This document shows, one piece after another, positions 17,966-26,158 of a stretch of 64,000 nucleotides of DNA. The translations under genes were made by a program, and so were the position numbers. The stretch is from positions 2,425,001 to 2,489,000 of the forward strand of contig NZ_LR738849.1 of the NCBI RefSeq assembly GCF_902702915.1, written 5' to 3'. The notes beneath the pieces were generated by a model. It worked only from the letters and a program-made list of their open reading frames with translations, made no database searches and had not been told where the DNA came from. This stretch comes from Desulfovibrio sp. 86. GTDB taxonomy: Bacteria > Desulfobacterota > Desulfovibrionia > Desulfovibrionales > Desulfovibrionaceae. Every line of letters begins with the position of its first letter. Within the stretch, counting starts at the first letter, position 1.

Positions 17966-18165
17966 GGCTTCCGGCCTTACCTCCTGACCTGTGGCGCCGC
18001 AGCCTGGGTAAGGGGGTCAAAATTCGGCACAGCTTTTATGACGGCAAGTTTCGCCTTCCGTTTCTTGTGTGAAAGCATATGCCGTGGCCGGAAGCCAGAT
18101 TCCAAAAACCGTAAACCCTGAAAACCCTTGGGGCCGCCTGTCAACCTTCCCAGGCGGCCCCTTTT
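17966..18165 (+). ncRNA. candidate structured RNA with terminator
   Basis: An 11-bp perfect inverted repeat, GGCTTCCGGCC at 17966 and GGCCGGAAGCC at 18086, encloses about 110 bases with further self-complementary stretches. It is followed 33 bases later by a strong terminator. This could be a small RNA or a structured 3' region of the tpa transcript. It does not match any RNA family I can recognise (not tmRNA, SRP, 6S or RNase P by motif). Confidence 0.3.
18130..18165 (+). terminator. terminator downstream of tpa
   Basis: Perfect 11-bp stem GGGGCCGCCTG / CAGGCGGCCCC followed by TTTT, between tpa and the convergent regulator gene. Confidence 0.85.
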
Positions 18166-18246
18166 GCGTTTCAGGCGCGGCCGCATCGGATGCGCCGCGT
18201 GCTGGCGCGGGCTGCCTGGGAACCACAACGGCGCATGTCTGAAAGC

Positions 18247-20058
18247 CTAGTGGTGTTTTTTCTTTTCCGTCACGGGAATGTGCAGCTGCTTGGCTTTGCG
18301 AACCACCGTGGACTGGCTGATTCCAAGCCTCGCTGCCGCCTTGTAGGTGCTGCCTGTGTCCGCCAGGGCTTCACGAATGAGGTTGCGCTCCAGATTCTCA
18401 ACGGTCTCCTTGAAGGAAAGCGCTTCTTCCGGCTGTTCCGGCCCTGAGTCATCCCCTTCTTTTTTCAGTACGTCGCCCAGCAGGTAGGAGGGCAGATCGC
18501 GCATGGAAATGACGCTGCCTTCGGTCATGGCAGCCAGAAATTCCACAGCCGCCCGCAGTTCGCGCACGTTGCCCGGCCAGGAATGCTGGCAAAAACAGTC
18601 AATAACCCTTGGCGAAAATGTCTTTATGCTGTTGTAGCGGGCGCATGCCTGGTCGAGAAAAAACATCATGAGGGAGGGGATGTCTTCCGGGTGCTCCCGG
18701 AGCGGAGGCATGCAGATGCTGAGCACGCGAAGGCGGTAGTAAAGGTCGGCCCTGAATCTGCCGTTGCCCACAAGCTGTTCCAGGGGTCTGTTGGTGGCCG
18801 CGATTATGCGCACGTCCACGCGGAGTTCCTTTTCGCCGCCGATTTTCCGAAAACCTTGGCCATCCAGAACGTGTAGAATTTTGGCCTGCATGCTCAAGGG
18901 CAGTTCGCCTATTTCGTCCAGAAGCAGAGTGCCTTTGTCCGCCAGTTCAAAATAGCCCTTTTTCCCCGAGCGGTTGGCGCCGGTAAAGGCTCCTTTTTCA
19001 TAGCCGAACAGTTCTGATTCGATGAGGGTCGCAGGGATGGCGGCGCAGTTGACGGAAATGAAGGGCCCCTTGGAACGGAGACTTTGCAGGTGAATGTAGG
19101 AAGCCGCATAGGTTTTGCCTGTACCAGTTTCGCCCAGAATAAGAATGCCCGATGGAGCCCTGGCGGCTTTTTCCAATTCAATCATGCAGCGTCGCATGAC
19201 CTTGCTGGTGGCTATGAGCGTTTTTTCACAATTATGGGGCGGGCCATGCCCTTCTTCCTGCCGTAGAAAGGCGGCGCGCTCGGCATCGGCCAGTCGTTTT
19301 TGCAGATTCTCAAGCTCCGTAATATCCCGGATGCAGGCCACAACCCGCCAGATATTGCCCTTTTTGTCAAAAATCGGGGTGCTGGTGTTGAGACAGCGGG
19401 TTCCGTTGGGGTAGTCGTCAAACCTGGTGATAATTTTCCTTTGTTCCAGAGCCTCAAGCGTTACGGCTGCAGAAAACTTCCCCTCGAGCAAGGGGGTGGA
19501 AACAGGTTTGCCTATCATCTCTTCAGGCTCAATGTTGGCAATGCGCTTCAGAGCTTTGTTGACATGCAGGGTGGTGCCGTTGCCGTCAATGATCCACAGG
19601 CCATCATGCATGGAATCCATAATGGCGTGTAATTCCTGATTGATAAGGTGTAGGTCCGTTGTCCCTTCCGCTGGGTGAACTTCGTGCAACAGGACGAATC
19701 TTCGCCTGTCCGGGCCGTGCACTGCGTGGGCGTTGCCAAGCCATTTCCAGCCTAGCGTCCAGCTGCCTGAAGCCAGTATTATGCCCATGCGGGCATCTGG
19801 GGGGCTTGCACACACTCTGTCTACAAGGGCTTCACCACCATTTTGACGCAGCAGTTCAAGAAAGGAATGTTGTTGCCCTGGAGAGACATGATCGCTGCTT
19901 CCAAAAACGTTGGCTTTATTGCTGAATCGCTGTGTAAGAAAACGAAATGAGTGGTTACATGCCTCTATAATCCATTGGTCACCCTTGCAAATAGCTGCGC
20001 AGGTATTGGGAGGCATGAGGTTAAGGAGATCCATTAGGCATGATATAGATTTGTCCAT
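18247..20058 (-). CDS. PAS-domain sigma-54-dependent transcriptional activator
   Basis: 603 residues from MDKSISCLMDLLNLMPPNT, preceded by an AGAAGGG ribosome-binding site. It has an N-terminal sensory region with one clear PAS domain (around ELHAIMDSMHDGLWIIDGNG to ACIRDITELENLQ). The AAA+ domain follows: Walker A GETGTGKT, the sigma-54 contact loop GAFTGA, Walker B TLLLDEIGELP, and the arginine-finger region FRADLYYRL. It ends in a TyrR/PrdR-like helix-turn-helix (TYKAAARLGISQSTVVRKAKQL). There is no receiver domain, so a small ligand bound by the PAS region is the likely signal. It is divergent from xsc, which has a sigma-54 promoter in the shared gap, and convergent with tpa. Control of the sulfonate genes is inferred. 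Confidence 0.9.
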   Translation of the reverse strand: MDKSISCLMDLLNLMPPNTCAAICKGDQWIIEACNHSFRFLTQRFSNKANVFGSSDHVSPGQQHSFLELLRQNGGEALVDRVCASPPDARMGIILASGSWTLGWKWLGNAHAVHGPDRRRFVLLHEVHPAEGTTDLHLINQELHAIMDSMHDGLWIIDGNGTTLHVNKALKRIANIEPEEMIGKPVSTPLLEGKFSAAVTLEALEQRKIITRFDDYPNGTRCLNTSTPIFDKKGNIWRVVACIRDITELENLQKRLADAERAAFLRQEEGHGPPHNCEKTLIATSKVMRRCMIELEKAARAPSGILILGETGTGKTYAASYIHLQSLRSKGPFISVNCAAIPATLIESELFGYEKGAFTGANRSGKKGYFELADKGTLLLDEIGELPLSMQAKILHVLDGQGFRKIGGEKELRVDVRIIAATNRPLEQLVGNGRFRADLYYRLRVLSICMPPLREHPEDIPSLMMFFLDQACARYNSIKTFSPRVIDCFCQHSWPGNVRELRAAVEFLAAMTEGSVISMRDLPSYLLGDVLKKEGDDSGPEQPEEALSFKETVENLERNLIREALADTGSTYKAAARLGISQSTVVRKAKQLHIPVTEKKKHH

Positions 20059-20209
20059 ATGGCATCCCTTCTGTCTTAACCGACAGATGATTCGAAGCTG
20101 CATCGGACTTCGGGAGAAATATGCTTTGTGAGGCAATACTGCATTAGCACTATAGAAGCCCCTGGTCAAGAAAGTTAATCTTTAAAATATGTTAACCATA
20201 TTAAGCCTC

Positions 20210-20225
20210 TGGAACGTTTCTTGTA
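20210..20225 (+). promoter_or_regulatory. sigma-54 promoter for xsc
   Basis: TGGAACGTTTCTTGTA has correct spacing between the -24 GG and the -12 G, and fits consensus except for T in place of C in the -12 GC and A in the -24 block. It lies 174 bases before the xsc ATG, in the gap shared with the divergent sigma-54 activator. An imperfect inverted repeat (GTTAAT...GTTAAC, 20174-20196) just upstream is a possible activator site. Confidence 0.65.
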
Positions 20226-20398
20226 ATACTATGGCACAAGACTCGGCGGCGAGCAGGCTGGCCCCTTCGCCGGGAAATTGAAAAAAACATGTGACCGACA
20301 TTGCAAGCGGCGGGCCACGGCAACAATTCACGAACGGGCGCGACGCTTGCCTGGCAGCGACTGCGAACACCTATCATGCACTTGTATTGGAGGATAAA

Positions 20399-22138
20399 AT
20401 GCCCAAGATGACGCCCAGTGAGGCCATGACGGAAGTTCTGGTTCAGGAAGGAGTAAACCATGTCAGCGGCATTCTCGGTTCCGCATTTATGGACATGCTG
20501 GACCTGTTTCCCGCAGCGGGGATCGACTTTATTTCAGTGCGCCATGAGCAGACTGCCGGGCATATGGAAGACGCCTACAGCCGTCTTACCGGCAGGGCCG
20601 GCGTGGTTATCGGCCAGAACGGCCCCGGCATCACCAACTATGTGACGGCTGTGGCCACGGCCAACATGGCCCATTCGCCCATGGTGGTTCTTTCGCCCAG
20701 TGCGGGCAGCATTTCCGTCGGCTGGGACGGCTTCCAAGAATGCGACACGTGGAATCTGTTTAAACCCATCACCAAGGCCTCCCTGCGCGTACCCCACCCC
20801 AAGCGCGCGGCCGACATCGTACGCACGGCCTTCCGCATTGCCTACGCCGAACGCGGCCCGGTGCTTGTGGACATCCCGCGCGACTATTTTTACGGCGAGC
20901 TGGATGAAGACATTCTGCATCCCTCGCAGTACCGCGTGGCCCCCGGCGGCATCGGCAATCCCGAACATTTCGCGGCCGCCGTGGAAGTGCTGAAGAACGC
21001 CAAAAACCCGGTGATCATCTCCGGGCGCGGCGTGGTGGATTCGGGCTGCGTTGCCACCATCAAGGCCATGGCCGAATACCTTGGCGCGCCTGTGGCGACC
21101 ACCTATCTGCACAACGACGCCTTCCCCTGCGACCATCCGCTGTGGACCGGCCCCATAGGCTACATGGGCTCCAAGGCCGCCATGCGCATCCTGCAGAAGG
21201 CCGACGTCATCCTGGCCGTGGGCACCAGGCTGTCCTACTTCGGCACCCTGCCGCAGTACGACATCAACTACTTCCCCAAGACCGCCAAGATCGTGCAGAT
21301 CGACATCAACCCGCGCCATATCGCCAAGACGCACCCCGTGGCAGTGGGCCTGTGCGCCGACGCCAAGGACGCCTCCGAAGAACTGTTCGCGCGGCTGCGT
21401 CAGGCCGTGCCCGCCAAGACCGACCTGACCTATGTGCATAATATGGTGACGGACGAGCTGAACGGCTGGTATCAGGAAATCGCCCTTATCGCCGACGAAC
21501 CCGTGGAAGCCGGACGCATGCATCCGCGCAAGGCTCTCGAAGTGGTGGGCAAGTTCATCACTGACAACGACGCCATCGCCACCACGGACATCGGCAACAC
21601 GTCCTCCACGGCCAACAGCTACCTGCGTTTCAAGAATCCCAAGCGCCATGTGGCCACGCTGACCTTCGGCAACACGGGCTTTGCCTATCAGGCCGCTCTG
21701 GGCGCGCAGCTTGCCTGCCCCGAAGATCTGACGGTAGCCATTGTGGGCGACGGCGCATGGGGCATGAGCCTTTTTGAAGTGCCCACCGCCTGCCAGTACA
21801 ATCTGCCCGTCATCGCCACCGTGTATAACAACGGGGCCTGGTGCGCCGAAAAGAAAAACCAGGTGGACTTCTACAACAACCGCTTTGTGGGCGCGGACAT
21901 CTGGTCCAAGTCCTATGCCAAGATAGCTGAGGCCATGGGCGCCGACGGTTACACGGTCAACACGCAGAAGGATCTGGCCGAAGCCCTTGAAGCGGCCAAG
22001 AAGAACCGACGCCCTGCGGTTATTGAAGTAATGACTGACGGTACGCGGCTTGCCCCCCCCTTCCGCAGAGACGCGCTGGCCCTACCGACCAGATATCTGC
22101 CGAAGTACGAGCATCTCGACAAGTCGAACTTCAAATAG
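20399..22138 (+). CDS. xsc: sulfoacetaldehyde acetyltransferase
   Basis: Thiamine-diphosphate enzyme that converts sulfoacetaldehyde plus phosphate to acetyl phosphate and sulfite, 579 residues. It begins [25 protein letters not shown]. It shows the catalytic glutamate in [33 protein letters not shown], and the cofactor motif [12 protein letters not shown]...VYNNGAW. These are characteristic of Xsc within the acetolactate-synthase superfamily. The ATG at 20399 has a TTGGAGG ribosome-binding site and gives the normal length; an upstream in-frame start would overlap the promoter leader. It makes a pathway with tpa; the sulfite product suits a sulfite-respiring host. Confidence 0.92.
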   Translation: MPKMTPSEAMTEVLVQEGVNHVSGILGSAFMDMLDLFPAAGIDFISVRHEQTAGHMEDAYSRLTGRAGVVIGQNGPGITNYVTAVATANMAHSPMVVLSPSAGSISVGWDGFQECDTWNLFKPITKASLRVPHPKRAADIVRTAFRIAYAERGPVLVDIPRDYFYGELDEDILHPSQYRVAPGGIGNPEHFAAAVEVLKNAKNPVIISGRGVVDSGCVATIKAMAEYLGAPVATTYLHNDAFPCDHPLWTGPIGYMGSKAAMRILQKADVILAVGTRLSYFGTLPQYDINYFPKTAKIVQIDINPRHIAKTHPVAVGLCADAKDASEELFARLRQAVPAKTDLTYVHNMVTDELNGWYQEIALIADEPVEAGRMHPRKALEVVGKFITDNDAIATTDIGNTSSTANSYLRFKNPKRHVATLTFGNTGFAYQAALGAQLACPEDLTVAIVGDGAWGMSLFEVPTACQYNLPVIATVYNNGAWCAEKKNQVDFYNNRFVGADIWSKSYAKIAEAMGADGYTVNTQKDLAEALEAAKKNRRPAVIEVMTDGTRLAPPFRRDALALPTRYLPKYEHLDKSNFK

Positions 22139-22144
22139 AGCGAA

Positions 22145-22180
22145 AAAGGGCGCGTCCGGGTAACACCGGGCGCGCCCTTT
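22145..22180 (+). terminator. terminator after xsc
   Basis: A 15-bp stem of AAAGGGCGCGTCCGG and CCGGGCGCGCCCTTT (one G-U pair) with a 6-base loop directly after the xsc stop codon. It separates xsc from the ABC-transporter genes, which therefore need their own promoter or read-through. Confidence 0.8.
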
Positions 22181-22373
22181 CGGTCATGGAGGCATCTGTA
22201 GCGCGTTGCGCCCCGGCAGCCCGAAATGGTCGGCCCGTTGATGAAACACATCAAAGTTCAGGCAAGGCCGTGCGTCGGGTTCCGCCAAAGAACTCGGACA
22301 ATGGAACCGCAAGATCGGCGCGTTTTCAGACAGGCGGGGCAGCCGCGTATTCTCAATCCAAAGGAGTTCGTTA

Positions 22374-23123
22374 GTGTCAGTCAAAACTCCACAGAAAATT
22401 CAGGTTCGTAATCTGACGAAGCGATTCGGAAACCTGACGGTTCTCGACAGGATCAATTTCAGCGTGGCAAAGGGAGAACTGGTCGCCATTGTCGGCCCTA
22501 CCGGGTGCGGCAAGACCACGTTTCTCAATATGTTGTCAAAACTGATGCCCGCCACTGAGGGCAATATTCTCATTGACGGTGAAGAGGCCAACCCGCGTAC
22601 GCATAATATTTCCTACGTTTTTCAGGAGCCGACCTGTCTGCCCTGGCGCACCGTGCGGGAAAATGTGGCCTATGGCATGGAAATTAAAGGGGTTCCCCAC
22701 AACGAGCGCATGAAGCGCAGCGACGCCATCATGGAACTGGTGGGGCTTTCAAGCTGCGCGAACCTGTATCCCAATCAGGTTTCGGCCAGCATGATCCAGC
22801 GTATCGCCGTCTCCAGAGCCTTTGCCGTTCAGCCGGACCTGCTGCTCATGGATGAACCCTACGGGCAGCTTGACGTCAAGCTGCGCTACTACCTTGAGGA
22901 CGAGCTGGTCAACCTGTGGCGCACGCTCCAAAGCACCATCCTTTTTGTTACGCACAATATCGAAGAGGCCGTTTACGTGGCAGACCGCATTCTTGTGCTC
23001 TCCAATAAGCCCACGACCATAAAGTCTGAAATACATGTGGATATTGAGCGACCGCGCAAGCTGACGGATCCGCGCTTTGTGGAACTGCGCAGACAGGTGA
23101 CCGAACTGATCCGCTGGTGGTAG
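22374..23123 (+). CDS. NitT/TauT-type ABC importer ATPase 1 (degenerate signature)
   Basis: ATP-binding subunit of a sulfonate/nitrate/taurine-type importer, 249 residues, starting at a GTG behind AAGGAG. Walker A is canonical (GPTGCGKTT, 41-49), Q-loop Q84, Walker B LLLMDE (156-161) and switch His194 are intact. The ABC signature is VSASM (136-140) instead of LSGGM. In a dimer with the second ATPase of this operon, this subunit would give a good catalytic half-site and a poor signature half-site. First gene of ATPase-permease-permease-ATPase-small protein-binding protein. Confidence 0.9.
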   Translation: MSVKTPQKIQVRNLTKRFGNLTVLDRINFSVAKGELVAIVGPTGCGKTTFLNMLSKLMPATEGNILIDGEEANPRTHNISYVFQEPTCLPWRTVRENVAYGMEIKGVPHNERMKRSDAIMELVGLSSCANLYPNQVSASMIQRIAVSRAFAVQPDLLLMDEPYGQLDVKLRYYLEDELVNLWRTLQSTILFVTHNIEEAVYVADRILVLSNKPTTIKSEIHVDIERPRKLTDPRFVELRRQVTELIRWW

Positions 23124-23160
23124 CCATCAAGGCTTCGGAACCATCGAAGGAGACTACCGC

Positions 23161-23955
23161 ATGGCTTATCAAGAAGTAAAAGTAAGACAGCCCCTGCTAC
23201 TGACCATGTTACCCGTTCTGAGCCTGGCCTCGTTCTTTTTCGGCTGGCAGGCTGTGGTTTCGTTCGGGATCATTCCTAATGAACTTCTGGCCTCGCCTAT
23301 GCAGGTTTTTCATGCGTTTCTGGATAAACTGCACGATCCCATGCCGGACGGTGCAATACTTTCGGCGCATATCTGGACCAGCATCAAGGAGGCCTTTATC
23401 GGCTACAGCCTTTCCCTGCTGGTGGGCATCCCCCTGGGGCTGGCAATGGGCTGGTTTCGTGTTGTGGAGGGCCTTGTGCGGCCCATATTTGAACTGATCC
23501 GGCCAATCCCCCCCATCGCCTGGATACCCCTGACCGTCTTCTGGTTCGGCATCGACCTGACCGGCAAAGTTTTCATCATCTGGATCGCGGGCATAGTGCC
23601 TTGCGTCATCAACTCTTATGTGGGCGTGCGGATGACCAATCCCGCCTTGATCCAGATGGCGCGCACTTACGGAGCCAATGACTGGCAGATATTCAAGGGC
23701 CTGTGCATTCCCTCGGCCCTGCCTATGGTTTTCGGCGCGTTGCAGATCGCTCTGGCCTACTGCTGGACCAACCTTGTGGGCGCTGAACTTCTGGCGGCAG
23801 ATTCGGGCCTTGGCTACCTCATCACCATGGGCGGGCGCCTCATCCGCCCGGACATAGTACTGCTTGGCATGATCTGCGTTGGGCTGTCCGGCGCCTTCAT
23901 CGGCGTCATTATCGACTATATCGAAAAGACGCTGCTGGCCGGCATCAGGAGGTAG
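23161..23955 (+). CDS. NitT/TauT-type ABC importer permease 1
   Basis: Inner-membrane permease, 264 residues, about six helices, BPD_transp_1 family (TauC/SsuC/NrtB-like). It contains PIFELIRPIPPIAWIPLTVFWFGI and the coupling-helix (EAA-type) region ARTYGANDWQIFKGLCIPSALP. It begins 38 bases after ATPase 1 and ends 2 bases before permease 2. Paralogous to permease 2 but clearly different in sequence, so the channel is probably a heterodimer. Confidence 0.9.
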   Translation: MAYQEVKVRQPLLLTMLPVLSLASFFFGWQAVVSFGIIPNELLASPMQVFHAFLDKLHDPMPDGAILSAHIWTSIKEAFIGYSLSLLVGIPLGLAMGWFRVVEGLVRPIFELIRPIPPIAWIPLTVFWFGIDLTGKVFIIWIAGIVPCVINSYVGVRMTNPALIQMARTYGANDWQIFKGLCIPSALPMVFGALQIALAYCWTNLVGAELLAADSGLGYLITMGGRLIRPDIVLLGMICVGLSGAFIGVIIDYIEKTLLAGIRR

Positions 23956-23957
23956 GC

Positions 23958-24800
23958 ATGAGTTCGCACATTGCCAATGAAACCGTTGGGACAATCAAGG
24001 AATCGCGGCCTTTGAGCGCCATGCTCATTCTTACCAACATCTATTTTTTGTACGGCGTTTCTTTGCTGACGTTCTTTGTGGTCTGGGATCGGGTGGCGGC
24101 CCTGAAGGTTTTTGACGATTCGCTGGCCCGGCCCTCTGAAGTGGTCATGCAGATCAAGATGCTGATGTCCATGAAGTTTGGCGGCACCAACCTTTGGGGG
24201 CATATCTGGGCCAGTACTCTGCGCGTGCTCATGGGGTTCAGCCTGGCCGCCGTCGTGGCCGTACCCCTGGGCCTGTTCATGGCGCTGAACAAATACGTCA
24301 ACGCTATTGTCAAACCCCTTTTCGACCTCTTGAAGCCCATGCCGCCCATTGCCTGGGTGTCGCTGGCCATCCTGTGGTTCGGCGTGGGCGAATTTGCCAA
24401 GGTATTTATCATTATCATCGGCACGTTCGTGCCGTGTCTGCTCAATTCCTACAACGGCATCCGCCTGGTGGAGCCGGAACTTTACGATGTGGTTCGCGTG
24501 CTTGGTGGCAACAGAAAGGACGAGATATTTCAGGTGTCCTTTCCTGCCTCCTTTCCTTCGGTGTTCGCCGGTTTGCAGATATCGATGAGCATCGCCTGGA
24601 CGTGCGTGCTGGCGGCGGAACTGATGAATGCCCGCGACGGCATTGGCTTTCTCATCAAGCGTGGCATGGATACCCACCAGCCAGCCCTGGTGTTGAGCGG
24701 CATGATTCTTATCGCCGCTGCGGCCTGGTGCACTTCTCAGGTTCTGACCCTGATTGAACGCAAGTTCTGCCCCTGGCAGCGCAGTATCGATAACCTGTGA
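23958..24800 (+). CDS. NitT/TauT-type ABC importer permease 2
   Basis: Second permease, 280 residues. It has PLFDLLKPMPPIAWVSLAILWFGVGEFAKVFIII and the coupling region VRVLGGNRKDEIFQVSFPASFPSVFAGLQIS. It carries an extra N-terminal stretch of about 20 polar residues compared with permease 1. A membrane pair of unlike permeases matches the pair of unlike ATPases. The stop codon lies 32 bases before the ATG of ATPase 2. Confidence 0.9.
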   Translation: MSSHIANETVGTIKESRPLSAMLILTNIYFLYGVSLLTFFVVWDRVAALKVFDDSLARPSEVVMQIKMLMSMKFGGTNLWGHIWASTLRVLMGFSLAAVVAVPLGLFMALNKYVNAIVKPLFDLLKPMPPIAWVSLAILWFGVGEFAKVFIIIIGTFVPCLLNSYNGIRLVEPELYDVVRVLGGNRKDEIFQVSFPASFPSVFAGLQISMSIAWTCVLAAELMNARDGIGFLIKRGMDTHQPALVLSGMILIAAAAWCTSQVLTLIERKFCPWQRSIDNL

Positions 24801-24832
24801 TGCCTCTTAGCAGCGCAATTGAGGGAAACGGC

Positions 24833-25597
24833 ATGGAAAAACTCATCAAGATTGAATGCAACGATATCAGCAAGACTTTTATCCAGAAGGGCACGGTTGA
24901 AGTTCCCGTCATAAAGGACGTGAGCCTGGCCGTGCACGAAAACGAGTTTCTGGTCATCCTTGGCCCCGGTCAGTGCGGCAAGTCCACGCTTTTGCGTATC
25001 ATTGCCGGGCTTGAGGTGCCGGACAAGGGCTTTGTGACCATGCCCGACGGCCCCATTGTGGGGCCTGGCCCGGACAGGGGACTGGTTTTTCAGGGCTATA
25101 TGCTCTTTGCCTGGGAAACCGTGTTCGGCAATGTGGAAATGGGCCTCAAGCTGCGCAAGGTGCCCAAGGCGGAGCGGCGCGAAATTACCATGCACTACAT
25201 CAACATGGTCGGCCTTGCCGGTTTTGAAAATCACTACCCCCATCAGCTTTCCGGGGGCATGAAGCAGCGGGTGGGCATTGCCCGCGCGTATGCCAACAGC
25301 CCTGAGGTCATGCTGATGGACGAGCCCTTCGGGCAGCTGGACGCCCAGACCCGCATGTTCATGCAGCAGGAGATAACGAGCATATGGGAAAGGGAAAAAC
25401 GCACCATCATTTTCGTGACCAACAACATTGATGAAGCCCTTTTTCTGGGGGACCGCATAGTCCTTATGGAAGGCAAGCTGCCGGGAACCATCAAGGAAGA
25501 GTTCATGGTGGATCTGCCTCGGCCCAGAGAACATACGGATATGGAGCTTCTTCATATGCGTGAGGTCATCACTGAGCGCACGGAACTGGTTTTGTAG
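24833..25597 (+). CDS. NitT/TauT-type ABC importer ATPase 2 (degenerate catalytic half-site)
   Basis: Second ATP-binding subunit, 254 residues from MEKLIKIECNDISKTF, with a GAGGGAA ribosome-binding site. The signature LSGGM (139-143) is canonical and the Walker B glutamate (LMDE, E164) is present. The P-loop is GPGQCGKST (44-52; the fourth position is Gln, not Gly) and the switch histidine is replaced by Asn197 (FVTNNIDEA instead of FVTHDIDEA). With ATPase 1 it would form one consensus and one degenerate ATP site. Confidence 0.9.
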   Translation: MEKLIKIECNDISKTFIQKGTVEVPVIKDVSLAVHENEFLVILGPGQCGKSTLLRIIAGLEVPDKGFVTMPDGPIVGPGPDRGLVFQGYMLFAWETVFGNVEMGLKLRKVPKAERREITMHYINMVGLAGFENHYPHQLSGGMKQRVGIARAYANSPEVMLMDEPFGQLDAQTRMFMQQEITSIWEREKRTIIFVTNNIDEALFLGDRIVLMEGKLPGTIKEEFMVDLPRPREHTDMELLHMREVITERTELVL

Positions 25598-25621
25598 GCC
25601 GTAAAGGCCGCCCGGGCGCAG

Positions 25622-25640
25622 TGCGCGGCAATACCGCGCA
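25622..25640 (+). promoter_or_regulatory. intercistronic hairpin after ATPase 2
   Basis: Perfect 7-bp stem TGCGCGG / CCGCGCA with a 5-base loop. There is no T-run, so a processing or stability role is more likely than termination. Confidence 0.35.
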
Positions 25641-25700
25641 AGCAAAGACCTAACCGGGCCTTACCGGCACTCCCGGTGTGGCTGGTATCATGGGGGAACT

Positions 25701-26102
25701 ATGGATACAGCGACATCACACGCTCTTATTCTTACCGCTGCGGCCGTGCTCGTATGGTACTTGGGCAGGGCGCTGCTTTTACGGACTAGAGCGCGCGGGA
25801 CTGAAAGCGGAATCCAACAGAAAGACAAACCTTTATCCGCCGGAGATCTGGAAGCCACATTGAAGGATCTCTATGCCCGCAGGGCGCGGTACCGCCTGGG
25901 AGTCATCGCGTGCTGCGCGCTGGCTCTGGTGGCGTACTTTTACGGCGGACACAGGCTGTTGCTGTTGGCACCGCTGCTGGTGGCCTGTTGGTGCCAGTAC
26001 GGCATTTATAAACACAGAACCACGGGCCGCCTGACTGAACTCATGCAGCAGCGGCTGGGGAGGGCAAGTCTCGAAGGGGCCGCTCAAAACAAGCACCCCT
26101 AG
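25701..26102 (+). CDS. small membrane protein of the sulfonate-importer operon
   Basis: 133 residues from MDTATSHALILTAAAVLVWYLG. I see one N-terminal hydrophobic helix, a charged segment (LSAGDLEATLKDLYARRARYRLG), two closely spaced hydrophobic helices (VIACCALALVAYFYGG and LLLLAPLLVACWCQYGIY), and a polar tail. I do not recognise a family. Its position between ATPase 2 and the binding protein suggests a role in transporter assembly or regulation, but this is only context. GGGGGAACT precedes the ATG. Confidence 0.7.
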   Translation: MDTATSHALILTAAAVLVWYLGRALLLRTRARGTESGIQQKDKPLSAGDLEATLKDLYARRARYRLGVIACCALALVAYFYGGHRLLLLAPLLVACWCQYGIYKHRTTGRLTELMQQRLGRASLEGAAQNKHP

Positions 26103-26158
26103 TGTTTCAGCTTCCTGTAATCCGAAAGACAGTACCTTTCTTACACGCGGAGGTTTTT

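Noticed and set aside
17977..18228. Minus-strand frame MLSHKKRKAKLAVIKAV... in the candidate RNA region
   Set aside because: It spans the tpa terminator and the inverted repeat and has no ribosome-binding site, so a structured RNA is a better reading.
22181..22373. Possible sigma-54 site (TGGTCGGCCCGTTGAT) before the ABC importer
   Set aside because: The -12 GC is missing and the -24 block matches poorly. I do not call a promoter there.
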